The translations under genes were made by a program, and so were the position numbers. From Salinicola avicenniae (GTDB taxonomy: Bacteria; Pseudomonadota; Gammaproteobacteria; Pseudomonadales; Halomonadaceae), in NCBI RefSeq assembly GCF_023736115.1, contig NZ_JAKQZC010000006.1, forward strand, positions 62,001-126,000: a stretch of 64,000 nt of DNA, in the 5' to 3' direction. The notes under the pieces were generated by a model. That model saw only the letters and a list, made by a program, of their open reading frames with translations, had not been told where the DNA came from and did not search any database. Positions 32,066-39,912 of the stretch are shown piece after piece. Each line of letters starts with the position of its first letter. Within the stretch, counting starts at the first letter, position 1.

Positions 32066-33487
32066 ATGTTCAATCCCGGCGACGGTCTTGTTCGTCTTGG
32101 CGATGCAACCAGCCACGGCGGCAAAGTCATTACGGCGCATGGCCAGAACTACAGGGTGCACGGCCTACCCGTGGCCTGCGTAGGCGATAGCGTTACGTGC
32201 CCCAAGCACGGCACCAACCCTATCGTTGAGAGCTGGTCGTTCATGATCGTCGACGGCAAGCAGGTCGCCACCCACGGATGTCGCTCGGCATGCGGCGCCT
32301 CCGTTATTTCATCGGTACAGGGCACCCACGGCATCGGGACCAGCGGAGAACGGCGTGACTCCCCTGCTCGCGCCGCACGGCTCTACGGGACGACTCATCG
32401 AGAACGCGCCGTTCTCAACCAGGACAAGGTCTTCGCCAAGAGCCTAACCGTCGGCGCCACAACCCACGCCGGTGAGACGGAAGAGCCATCGAGCAACTTT
32501 GGCAATGCTTCGTTACTGGCGGCAGGTGCGGCCCGGCCCGGTGCACTGGGGATGGAAAGTCTGCTGGAGCGCGTCGCAGGCAAGCTGGCTTTGCCACGGG
32601 CGCTAAGCGTCGGCCCGTGGGCCGTGGCTGCTTTGCTATTCAAACCCTCCGAGCTGGGCGATGGCACGTTATACAGCCATCAGGATCTGCGCGGCACTTC
32701 CATGGCCCGAACGCCGGTTCGCTTTTATCTGAGCGAGAACGCCGAAACAGGCGCGCTGGAAGTCAGTGGTCTACATACACGCCCAGGCGAAGCCATCGAA
32801 ATGGTCCCCGTGGTTCATGCTTACCGGGATGGGGAAAACTACGTCGCCGAACACGGCGGCATCCGTTTCACTTGGCGGCCGGATCAAAGCGAGCTCGTTG
32901 AAACGCCGACATCCGCCTACCCGGCCGATCCCGGCGTCGAGCCAGACAATATTCTCGTCACACCGATCGACCTGGATGCTTCAGGCCCGCAGCAAACAGA
33001 GTACCCAGCCTCGGAGACGGGATCTCAGGACCTCATCATCACATTCCCCGCGGATGACGTAGATCCACTGTATATCGTCTATCGCGAGCCGGATGTGGTG
33101 CCCCTGGAAGTCGGTACCTACGGAGACCTCAGTCGACGCAGCCGTAGAGACGGTATGGATGTAGATCATATTCCGTCCCAAGCGGCCCTCGAAACCTACC
33201 TCCGCTCGCTCGACCCTAACATCAGAAAAAGGCAGATCGACGCTATCAAGCGGCAGGCGCCGAGTGTAGTCATACCCAATGACGTTCATCGACAGCTGAG
33301 CGAAACTTACGGGGGTAGAAACAGCGTTAGTAAGAGAACGATGGATGCTGAGGACCTCCGGCGTGCGGTCGATAGCAACTTCGACGCGATCAAGCCCGGT
33401 CTACGAAATCACGGTCATTCAGATCGCGATATTGAAAATGCAAGATCGCGGTTACACGAATTGATGCAAGAACAAGGGTGGTACTGA
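32066..33487 (+). CDS. PAAR-domain toxin with pyocin-like middle and nuclease-like C-terminus
   Basis: A 473-aa polymorphic toxin. The N-terminal PAAR domain (about 6-95) has the GDATSHGGKV, DSVTCPKHG and VATHGCRSACGA motifs and would cap a contractile spike. The middle part (about 200-310, ARTPVRFYLSENAETGALEVSG ... VPVVHAYRDG) resembles the S-type pyocin region. The last ~120 residues begin MDVDHIPSQAALETYL, a DHIPS motif seen in HNH-like nuclease toxins, and end at GWY. ATG 32066 follows AGGAC and starts directly before the PAAR; an upstream GTG/ATG extension is less likely. Its stop overlaps the immunity-like gene. Such effectors normally ride T6SS spikes; here the gene is inside a phage with its own contractile tail. 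Confidence 0.88.
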   Translation: MFNPGDGLVRLGDATSHGGKVITAHGQNYRVHGLPVACVGDSVTCPKHGTNPIVESWSFMIVDGKQVATHGCRSACGASVISSVQGTHGIGTSGERRDSPARAARLYGTTHRERAVLNQDKVFAKSLTVGATTHAGETEEPSSNFGNASLLAAGAARPGALGMESLLERVAGKLALPRALSVGPWAVAALLFKPSELGDGTLYSHQDLRGTSMARTPVRFYLSENAETGALEVSGLHTRPGEAIEMVPVVHAYRDGENYVAEHGGIRFTWRPDQSELVETPTSAYPADPGVEPDNILVTPIDLDASGPQQTEYPASETGSQDLIITFPADDVDPLYIVYREPDVVPLEVGTYGDLSRRSRRDGMDVDHIPSQAALETYLRSLDPNIRKRQIDAIKRQAPSVVIPNDVHRQLSETYGGRNSVSKRTMDAEDLRRAVDSNFDAIKPGLRNHGHSDRDIENARSRLHELMQEQGWY

Positions 33488-33948
33488 TGACAGCCAATCT
33501 CGACGAACTCGCACAACGCCTTGGCAACACCTTCGATGAACTCGTCCGTCAGGACCTGTTGCCGGAGACCCCAAGACCAGCACCCGACTACGACGGTGCT
33601 GACAGGCTGTTCCTCGAACCTGAAACCGGGCTGGTCTTACAGTTCAACCTTGATGATGTACTTCAACGAATTGAGATAACACTGCGTGACGAAGACCCCG
33701 AGGAAACCTATCAAGGTCAGTTGTTTCCGTCCATGCAAGGCGAAATCACCCGGCAGGCCGTGCGACAACAATACGGTGAGCCGCTCGAAACCAGCCCTCC
33801 CGTCAAACTGCCCATCATCGGAATGACCGGCGGCTCGGATCTTTTCCAGGCCGATCGGCGCGTATATGGCGACGCGTTAATGCGAGTGGCCTATGACAAG
33901 GAAGGCATTGCAGACGGCGTCATGTTCGAGCCACCAACATCCTCCTGA
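33487..33948 (+). CDS. Probable immunity protein of the PAAR toxin
   Basis: A 153-aa acidic, soluble protein without signal peptide (MTANLDELAQRLGNTFDELV ... LETSPPVKLPIIGMTGGSDLFQADRRVYGDALMRVAYD). It resembles DUF6392-type proteins that I associate with pyocin or toxin loci. The ATG overlaps the toxin stop (TGATGA), tightly coupling the two. Acidic composition, size and position are what is expected of a nuclease-toxin antidote. Function is inferred from context. Confidence 0.78.
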   Translation: MTANLDELAQRLGNTFDELVRQDLLPETPRPAPDYDGADRLFLEPETGLVLQFNLDDVLQRIEITLRDEDPEETYQGQLFPSMQGEITRQAVRQQYGEPLETSPPVKLPIIGMTGGSDLFQADRRVYGDALMRVAYDKEGIADGVMFEPPTSS

Positions 33949-34061
33949 AGCAGGCGCGCTATCGACACGAGGCCCCAACTCAACCAGTTCCACTTGGAAA
34001 GGATCGGTACTACCTGCCCCGCCATGCAGAGCGGATTCATAACACAAGCTTCGGGTAGCCG

Positions 34062-34087
34062 AAAAAAGCCCGGCCATCAGGCCGGGC
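34062..34087 (-). terminator. Rho-independent terminator, minus strand
   Basis: GCCCGGCC-ATCA-GGCCGGGC is a perfect 8-bp stem, and the minus-strand transcript continues into TTTTTT. It ends the leftward transcript of the 34236-34616 gene. The 287-bp gap around it (33949-34235) holds nothing else that I can identify. Confidence 0.9.
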
Positions 34088-34235
34088 AATGCAGGGTATG
34101 AATGTGCGGCTGCACACTCTTTGGCTATCGGCAGCCGGGCGCGATGCCTCTGTCAGGAATAACCACCAATGCGTGTAAGAGATATCGTCGTGGGAATGCA
34201 GATTTAGTTGATTAGGGAATATTAATTTATCTTAT

Positions 34236-34616
34236 TCATGTCCATGGATCATCAGGGTTTTTCTTGCTAAGGCGAGGCTCGCCCTTTCCACACGAATAAG
34301 CTGTCTTACCGGAGATATAAAGTGGTATCCACGACGGCGAGCACACTCCGAAGCAGGCGAGTGTCAAAATGACCAGCATTGAGATCTCGGTCGTGGAATC
34401 TATCAGATAAAGGTACAGCAGCATGAACAAGCCGCAAGCGGCAAACGGGGCTGTGGCAATGCCGGCGACGTGGCGCCAGGCAATAGATCGACCGTTGAGT
34501 CTCATTGACCTTGCCAGTGCGAGCCAACTCCCCAACCCAGCGATCAGCGACAATCCGAAAATGATGTTTTCTACTACCACTACATTCATAGCCAGCATTC
34601 CCAACATACGTACCAT
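34236..34616 (-). CDS. Small membrane protein of unknown function
   Basis: A 126-aa protein with three hydrophobic segments (about 8-33, 47-71 and 76-100; AGIATAPFAACGLFMLLYLYL is the clearest). Its C-terminus is polar. I do not recognise a family. Start choice is uncertain because several in-frame ATGs lie within the first ten codons and none has a strong ribosome binding site. It ends at a strong terminator, which supports a real gene. Confidence 0.6.
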   Translation of the reverse strand: MVRMLGMLAMNVVVVENIIFGLSLIAGLGSWLALARSMRLNGRSIAWRHVAGIATAPFAACGLFMLLYLYLIDSTTEISMLVILTLACFGVCSPSWIPLYISGKTAYSCGKGEPRLSKKNPDDPWT

Positions 34617-34711
34617 CCAGGCTTTAGCCTATCATAAGGACGCGAGATGAAACCGGCCTTGAAGACGCGTAAGTTCCCCGGTGGCGTTGTAACCTTCAAG
34701 ATCATTGCTAT

Positions 34712-35137
34712 TTGCCACCGGTAGTGGGGACTTGGCACAACATAAATGAATCAGCAGCTTTCGAAATTTTCCTCTTCACCACGGTCGGCTTGGGCGTGCT
34801 GGCGTTCCTGCTCGTGATCGTCGGCATGACCCTTGCACCGTTTATCATCGACAAAGTCGACCACGCGCTAGGGCCTCTGGCCTCGGAGAAAGAACAATTC
34901 TTCAAGGGCCTGCCACTATCAGCCCGTCGAATGAGCAGCTACGGCCTCAAGGTGCTTGGCCGCCATACCCAATGGGGGCAGCGCCGGATCTATCTTGATC
35001 GTCCAGACCGCGTGACAGCCGTGGAACGTTCCCCTGCATGGATCCGCAACGTGGTGACATGGATCTACGCCAGCTTTGTCATCGTAGCGCCGATCGCATT
35101 TCTGCTAGCATTAAGCGTGATTGGGATTTACGACTAA
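34712..35137 (+). CDS. Membrane protein of unknown function
   Basis: A 141-aa protein with an N-terminal membrane helix (about 18-46, IFLFTTVGLGVLAFLLVIVGMTLAPFI) and a C-terminal one (about 112-138, WIYASFVIVAPIAFLLALSVIGI). The polar domain between them contains RMSSYGLKVLGRHTQWGQRR. The listed TTG start gives a plausible product; a GTG 12 bases later is an alternative. It is divergent from the 34236 gene. No function can be assigned. Confidence 0.6.
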   Translation: MPPVVGTWHNINESAAFEIFLFTTVGLGVLAFLLVIVGMTLAPFIIDKVDHALGPLASEKEQFFKGLPLSARRMSSYGLKVLGRHTQWGQRRIYLDRPDRVTAVERSPAWIRNVVTWIYASFVIVAPIAFLLALSVIGIYD

Positions 35138-35248
35138 TTTTAAATTACCGCAAAATTGTCAACTTTGAAAAAAGCTAGCTAGCCTCCCCAGCGCATTTGA
35201 GAGGAACCAGCATCCCGGTACCAAACCTAGAAATCGTAGTAGTTACAA

Positions 35249-35268
35249 GGGCAGCTTTACGGCTGCCC
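35249..35268. terminator. Hairpin between membrane gene and sce7725
   Basis: GGGCAGC-TTTACG-GCTGCCC gives a 7-bp stem between two convergent genes. Neither side has a clear T run, so termination is only likely from position. Confidence 0.45.
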
Positions 35269-35296
35269 CAATAAGCGTGAAAACCGACACTTCCCT

Positions 35297-36247
35297 TTAG
35301 ATCTGGCCAGTTGCCATTTGCCGATTCAGACAAAGATGATGCAAAATCTGTTGTCTTTTATTAGTTGGCAAGCCCGGAAAATGAATATTAGCGACCTGTT
35401 GCTGATAAGAAATTAATGCAGGATTATTCCCAAATTCTGCTGGCCTTGAATTAGCGGCAGAAACTAATTGAGTCGCGGCATCATGATATTTACCAGCAAC
35501 ATCTCCTTGACTCCTTTGAGTCAAGGCCGAAACAAAATGCTCAATCCAAACACCTCCCGCCTGACTATCCTTATAGGTCAGATGGATTGCCACTGCACCT
35601 GGCTGCCCTCCAGAACTAGGTGGCAATGTTGAAAGAACTGTATAGTCTCCGTAACCCACTGCATATTGCTGATATGTGTGAAATTGATTTGAGAAAAATT
35701 CAGGGGCGCCATAATCAGCATTTCTTTGCTGGACCGTGAAGCGGTCTTCTATATCTATAGTCTTATGGGCACTAAGAGTATTCCGCTGGGGTGGATTAAT
35801 GGAGCCGGGAAGAACAACGTTCCACCGAACCCTTGCATCCTGGTCGACAGATTGAAAATTGCCGAGACTCAAATGAGATGAAGCATGTATTACTACTGCC
35901 CCAGCCGGATAAGCATTTAAAAATAAGTCAATGTCAGCATACCCGATAGCTGCGTTAGTTTTGTAGGCCGGTATATAGTCAACGAAAGCTGTCAACTGGT
36001 GAGAAAAATTCTGATACCAAGTCCGTTGCGCCTGGCTCGAAGATAGTTCATCCTGACCTGGATTTAAGACTACAGATGCTAAAATACCATTACTAGACAG
36101 TTGTCTCAAACATGTTGCCAAATTAGAAACATTCGCTTTTGTAGGCTCAATAATTGGACTTAAAACTCGATCGTTAGGATGATTTTTGGCATAATCTCTT
36201 AAAGCCAAAAGCTCAGATTGAGCTCCATAAAGGTATGGGCAGTACAT
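35297..36247 (-). CDS. sce7725 family protein
   Basis: A 316-aa protein of the sce7725 family (beta-protein-like). MYCPYLYGAQSELLALRDYA is the usual start, and RVLSPIIEPTK is the next conserved block. GAGGAAG lies 6 bases before the ATG. It is 20 bp downstream of the sce7726 gene in one transcript. In annotated genomes the two families occur side by side, and the pair has been treated as a likely defence module; biochemistry is unknown to me. AT-rich, unlike the phage backbone. Confidence 0.86.
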   Translation of the reverse strand: MYCPYLYGAQSELLALRDYAKNHPNDRVLSPIIEPTKANVSNLATCLRQLSSNGILASVVLNPGQDELSSSQAQRTWYQNFSHQLTAFVDYIPAYKTNAAIGYADIDLFLNAYPAGAVVIHASSHLSLGNFQSVDQDARVRWNVVLPGSINPPQRNTLSAHKTIDIEDRFTVQQRNADYGAPEFFSNQFHTYQQYAVGYGDYTVLSTLPPSSGGQPGAVAIHLTYKDSQAGGVWIEHFVSALTQRSQGDVAGKYHDAATQLVSAANSRPAEFGNNPALISYQQQVANIHFPGLPTNKRQQILHHLCLNRQMATGQI

Positions 36248-36267
36248 CTTTACTTCCTCGCGTAAAA

Positions 36268-37131
36268 TTATATTTTCTTCGCCAGTAGATCCAAAACATT
36301 AGCTTTATTTTTGTTGTTCAGCTCTACAGCACTACCTAAAACACGCAAGCTATATGGTAGTGCGGAAAGAAACTGTGAAACATTGATATCGGTTTTGCGT
36401 TCTCTCATCAATTGGACGTAAATTTCGTGTGCTTCAATGGTGTCAATATTTTCGAAAATATCTAGGCATTTCTCATGTACCAACGCATTAGGTAAATCTA
36501 ATTTCTGCCCAGTAATTTTCTCGCCAGCGATGATTTTTTCTTTTTGACGAAGGCATTGAAACATAGCTCTTTTGTCTAGGAGCTTTAAGTTGGATGCTGC
36601 CCCCCTCACAACCCTCAAGCTACCCTTTTGATTAAGAAGCAAAACTCCAACCGCATTAGGAATTATGGAGCTGTATTTATAGAACTGCCTGTCTGACAAA
36701 ACTAAATTTACTTTATCAAATGTCTTCAAATAGTCTTTGCATTGAGAATTCAAACGAAAAGGTCCATCGAGCTCCGTTTTAATCTCATAAGCCGTAGACG
36801 TACCATTAAAAACCGCCAAATCAACAACGGAGTTTCCTGCGCCTAGCTCAGGAAACAAAGCTGTAGTAGAAGGTTTGTGACGACCAAAAACAATACGATT
36901 AGCGACTTCTGTCTTAAAAACATACTCGTTTCGATAAACTCTTTTAAGACGTTTCCAAGCTAAATCGAAAAGTTGACCGAGAGTAACATCTATCTTTCCA
37001 AAAGATGAAAGACAGAATAATCGGTTCGCAAAATCCTCAGGATCTCGGCAAGTCGATAACTCCATAAAATTTGCTCGCGAAAATATACTTGCAAGCCTAT
37101 CAGGAGTAAAAGAGTTGAAATAATGCTGCAT
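36268..37131 (-). CDS. sce7726 family protein (putative nuclease)
   Basis: A 287-aa sce7726 family protein. The centre contains SVVDLAVFNGTSTAYEIKTELDG, with D104, E116 and K118 forming a PD-(D/E)xK nuclease motif. KTEVANRIVFGRHKPS (about 73-88) supplies an upstream acidic residue. ATG 37131 is chosen because AAGGT lies upstream; a GTG ten codons earlier is possible. It is the first gene of the leftward sce7726-sce7725 pair, starting 52 bp from the end of the repressor gene. It is predicted to cut DNA, with sce7725 as partner. Confidence 0.86.
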   Translation of the reverse strand: MQHYFNSFTPDRLASIFSRANFMELSTCRDPEDFANRLFCLSSFGKIDVTLGQLFDLAWKRLKRVYRNEYVFKTEVANRIVFGRHKPSTTALFPELGAGNSVVDLAVFNGTSTAYEIKTELDGPFRLNSQCKDYLKTFDKVNLVLSDRQFYKYSSIIPNAVGVLLLNQKGSLRVVRGAASNLKLLDKRAMFQCLRQKEKIIAGEKITGQKLDLPNALVHEKCLDIFENIDTIEAHEIYVQLMRERKTDINVSQFLSALPYSLRVLGSAVELNNKNKANVLDLLAKKI

Positions 37132-37182
37132 GACTGACCGACCTTTACGAACATTTAGCACTAGTACATTCCAGTACTGAAA

Positions 37183-37833
37183 TCAAAAAACCCTACCCAC
37201 CTTCCGCCAGCACTGCCCGATGATCTCCACGTTCCGCCGCTCGCCCGGCTTGATCAGCTCCCGCTCGTAGGCCGGGTTATCACTGATCAGCAGCCAGCCG
37301 TTGCCGGCGACGCGCTGCACGCGCTTGATGCGGAGCTCGTCATCCATCCGCAGCAGAAACACGCCATCCGGCGTGCGTTGGCCACGGTTCACCAGCACCT
37401 GTTCGCGATCGCGGATCGTGTCGCCCATGGAGTCCCCGCGTGCAGTCACGCCAACGACCTGGGCCGGGTCCACTCCCTCGGCCTCGAACAGCTCGGCCGG
37501 CAGGTAGAACGTCGACTGAATCGTCTCGGCGTCGAATAGGCGCCCCGCTCCCGCTGCGGCCTCTATGTCATACATCGGCACCGGTTCTGCTCCCTGAAGT
37601 ACGTCCAAGGAGGGTGGCGACTCCGGAATATCCAAACGGGAACCATAGAGGATGAAATGCACGTCAGCCCCGACCTGCAATATCCGTTCGAGATAAGCAG
37701 TGTCAGGGTGCCGTTTACCGGTTTCGTAGTTGGATTGCGCGACTTTTTTAACGCCGCCTACGGCGCCGAAGTCTTCTTGAGACATACCCAAACGGGTACG
37801 CTCCTGTCTAAGCCGCTCGCCAATGTTACTCAA
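37183..37833 (-). CDS. C: Lysogeny repressor (CI/C-type, HTH plus S24 peptidase)
   Basis: A 216-aa repressor. The N-terminal helix-turn-helix (IGERLRQERTRLGMSQEDFGAVGGVKKVAQSNYETG) is joined to a C-terminal S24 peptidase-like domain with GDSM (Ser nucleophile) and a conserved RIKRVQR lysine. It should be cleaved during the SOS response to induce the phage. I prefer the TTG start at 37833 (MSNIGERL), the usual N-terminus. The ATG at 37875 would place the 18-bp palindromic operator inside the coding sequence. It is divergent from the early operon. Confidence 0.88.
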   Translation of the reverse strand: MSNIGERLRQERTRLGMSQEDFGAVGGVKKVAQSNYETGKRHPDTAYLERILQVGADVHFILYGSRLDIPESPPSLDVLQGAEPVPMYDIEAAAGAGRLFDAETIQSTFYLPAELFEAEGVDPAQVVGVTARGDSMGDTIRDREQVLVNRGQRTPDGVFLLRMDDELRIKRVQRVAGNGWLLISDNPAYERELIKPGERRNVEIIGQCWRKVGRVF

Positions 37834-37855
37834 AAAGGATTTCTCACTCTTGACA

Positions 37856-37873
37856 GATATCCATTTGGATATC
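37856..37873. promoter_or_regulatory. Palindromic operator between repressor and early genes
   Basis: GATATCC-ATTT-GGATATC is a perfect inverted repeat. It begins right after a TTGACA (37850-37855) that would be the -35 box of the rightward early promoter, so a bound repressor would cover that promoter. Confidence 0.7.
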
Positions 37874-37924
37874 ATTCTGAGTTCACACGATGATTTAGCG
37901 TCACACTAACCCGGAGCTTACCCC

Positions 37925-38119
37925 ATGGACCCCATGCCGTCGAAGCCCACCCGTAGTCCGCGCGGCGTCGAGAGACCCGTCGCCATGCGTCTGTTGCCCG
38001 ATGAGCGCGGCGAGCTGGAGCGAATCGCCGACAAGGAAGTCCGTTCGGCGGCTTCGATGGCCCGCATCATCTTCCTGCGTGGACTTGCCCATTACCGGCA
38101 AGACAGCGCCTCCGCCTGA
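37925..38119 (+). CDS. Small DNA-binding-type protein (Cox position)
   Basis: A 64-aa protein with a basic N-terminus and a ribbon-helix-helix-like body (RPVAMRLLPDERGELERIADKEVRSAASMARIIFLRGL). It is the first gene rightward of the operator, where P2 has cox, so it may act as early repressor/excisionase. GGAG lies 9 bases before the ATG. Function is inferred from position. Confidence 0.68.
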   Translation: MDPMPSKPTRSPRGVERPVAMRLLPDERGELERIADKEVRSAASMARIIFLRGLAHYRQDSASA

Positions 38120-38140
38120 TCAGCACAAGGAATCCTCGCC

Positions 38141-38347
38141 ATGTACCAGGACCCGAAACGTGTTCGTAGCCACAAGTGCACCGTTTATCTGGACGAGTAC
38201 GAGGCCGCGATCATTCAGGCCCACGCCAACTACGCGGGTGTCTCACGGGCCGAGATGATGCGCCAACTCATGCTGCAACAGGCGCGGGAGGCTTTCGGCA
38301 TCGATCCCGCCTCGCTCAGCGCCACTTTGCCAGCGAGCGCCGGTTGA
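38141..38347 (+). CDS. Ribbon-helix-helix protein
   Basis: A 68-aa protein with the RHH pattern: a strand at KCTVYLDEYEAAII, a helix, then GVSRAEMMRQLMLQQARE. Arc/CopG-type regulators of this size are common in phage early regions. It follows the preceding gene by 21 bp with AAGGA before the ATG. Confidence 0.7.
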   Translation: MYQDPKRVRSHKCTVYLDEYEAAIIQAHANYAGVSRAEMMRQLMLQQAREAFGIDPASLSATLPASAG

Positions 38348-38395
38348 AAGAAGCCGTGTATTCACCGTGTTTCCACCGTGCAAAGCGAGGCCCTC

Positions 38396-38584
38396 ATGCC
38401 GGAACAGTCCGTCGAGTTCGATGAGCAAACAGCGGCCGTGCTCGATGCCGTGTGCGAACACGCAGGCTTGAGCTCACGACGTCAGGCCGCCGAGTTCCTG
38501 CTACGCACCAGCATCCGCGAAGGCAATGCCCGGCTTACCGGTCGCGGTCGCGCACTTTACCCAATCCAAGGAGGTTCTCGGTGA
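38396..38584 (+). CDS. Small helical protein, probable RHH-type
   Basis: A 62-aa protein (EFDEQTAAVLDAVCEHAGLSSRRQAAEFLLRTSIRE) with a helix-turn-helix/RHH-like layout. ATG 38396 has GAGG 7 bases before it; a GTG six codons upstream is less likely. Its last codon overlaps the GTG start of ogr. It is the third small regulator-like gene in a row. Confidence 0.62.
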   Translation: MPEQSVEFDEQTAAVLDAVCEHAGLSSRRQAAEFLLRTSIREGNARLTGRGRALYPIQGGSR

Positions 38585-38826
38585 GGATCTGTTGCCCGCA
38601 TTGCGGCGAAGCGTCGATCACACGCACCAGTCGACGCCCGTCGCCGACGCTCTACGAGGTGTACGCGCAGTGCATCAACCCGGCGTGCGGCTTCGGCGGC
38701 AAGATCTACGTCGAGTTCGCCAAGACGCTGACGCTGAGCCGCGCGCCCAACGCCGACATTCGTATCCCCATGGAGCCGGAACACCGCCGCGCCTGCATGG
38801 AGCAGCTCGCCGAGCTGAACGGCTAA
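38581..38826 (+). CDS. ogr: Ogr/Delta-type late transcription activator
   Basis: An 81-aa zinc-finger activator. CPHC near the N-terminus and CINPACGF about 25 residues later give the C-x2-C...C-x4-C ligand set of the P2 Ogr/P4 Delta family. It recruits host RNA polymerase to late promoters with dyad operators, here very likely the three TTGTAGAT/ATCTACAA palindromes. It starts at GTG with a strong AAGGAGG. In P2 ogr is next to D and att; here it is in the early operon upstream of gpA. Confidence 0.92.
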   Translation: MRICCPHCGEASITRTSRRPSPTLYEVYAQCINPACGFGGKIYVEFAKTLTLSRAPNADIRIPMEPEHRRACMEQLAELNG

Positions 38827-38870
38827 CCCCCAACACAACGCCCCGAAGGGCTCATTTCAGGAACGACACC

Positions 38871-39257
38871 ATGACGATCGCAACCGCTTCCGCTGGCCAT
38901 CTGGCCAAGCGGCTCCCCCAACTCGACCCGAAAAACGCCGCCACCGCCTATTTGCTGCGCTACTGCCGGGGCCTGGAACGCCGCGAGGCGTTGGAAAACT
39001 GCACCCAGTTCCTGATGAGCGAACTGGCCATGCCGGAAGCCAGGGCGGAGCTGGAGGCGATCCACGCCAGCGCCGAGCTGGAATCGCTCAATCAGGTGGC
39101 CTGGATCGACCTGGATGCCAGCACCCGCGATGTGGTCGTCATTCGCTCCGCCGGCGGCGTGCCGGTCTCGTTCACGGTGGGCGACCTGCTCGCCGCGCGG
39201 GAATCCGCCCGCGACAAAGGCACGCTTCGCGTCATTCGCCAACGGCCGCTGCAGTAA
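38871..39257 (+). CDS. Phage early-region protein of unknown function
   Basis: A 128-aa soluble protein with a helical N-terminal half (LAKRLPQLDPKNAATAYLLRYCRGLERREALENCTQFL) and a C-terminal half (WIDLDASTRDVVVIRSAGGVPVSFTVGDLLAARE). It lies 44 bp behind ogr in the early operon. Not recognised. Confidence 0.7.
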   Translation: MTIATASAGHLAKRLPQLDPKNAATAYLLRYCRGLERREALENCTQFLMSELAMPEARAELEAIHASAELESLNQVAWIDLDASTRDVVVIRSAGGVPVSFTVGDLLAARESARDKGTLRVIRQRPLQ

Positions 39258-39286
39258 CGGCCATTCGAGTCAGCGAGGTCTACCCC

Positions 39287-39706
39287 ATGGCAGCCGCTCC
39301 ACAAACCGTCACGACACAACCACGCCGCCATCTGGCACTGGTCGAACCGGATTCCCGTGCTGGCTTTGGCGCCCTGCGGGCGGAGCTACACGCCCGCTGC
39401 GCGGACGAGGATCTCGCCGAGCTATGGGCGGACATGCTGACCAACGAACGCAAGGCGGTGCTGGCCAGCGCGCAGATGACCCCGGGTGACGCGCTACGCG
39501 GCATCGACGAGATGAGCCGCACCGAGCGCGACGCGATTCGCGCCGCCATCGGTCGCATGAGCCGTTACGCCCAGCGTCTGGGCGAGCGGCTCAAGAGCGA
39601 GAGCCCAACGCTGGAGCTGGCCGCCAACGCCCGTCGGGCGATCGGTGCCGGCGATACGCAGGCGGCACTGCATTGGCTGGGCCTGATTGAACGGGGCGCG
39701 CAATGA
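39287..39706 (+). CDS. Phage early-region protein of unknown function
   Basis: A 139-aa protein, mainly helical (FGALRAELHARCADEDLAELWADMLTNERKAVL; RAAIGRMSRYAQRLGERL). It overlaps the next gene by 4 bp. Similar small proteins precede gpA in P2-like phages of Pseudomonas and Halomonas, but I cannot name it. Confidence 0.68.
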   Translation: MAAAPQTVTTQPRRHLALVEPDSRAGFGALRAELHARCADEDLAELWADMLTNERKAVLASAQMTPGDALRGIDEMSRTERDAIRAAIGRMSRYAQRLGERLKSESPTLELAANARRAIGAGDTQAALHWLGLIERGAQ

Positions 39707-39912
39707 GCCGAATCACTTACCGACCTATCGCCTACGCGTTGACAGACGCCCGACTGCAAATGGTGCAACTGGCCGGCCAAATGCAGGCAGAGGGAGATAC
39801 CGAGGGCGCTCAGGTACTACTGACGGAACAGCGGCGGCTAGCCGCCTTCGTTCACGAGATGGATGGCCGAATTCTCGCTGCAATGTCTCCGCTCGAAGGT
39901 AAATCGGAATGA
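39703..39912 (+). CDS. Small phage protein of unknown function
   Basis: A 69-aa helical protein (LTDARLQMVQLAGQMQAEGDTEGAQVLLTEQRRL). Its stop overlaps the gpA start by 4 bp, so it is translationally linked to replication. Not recognised. Confidence 0.65.
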   Translation: MSRITYRPIAYALTDARLQMVQLAGQMQAEGDTEGAQVLLTEQRRLAAFVHEMDGRILAAMSPLEGKSE

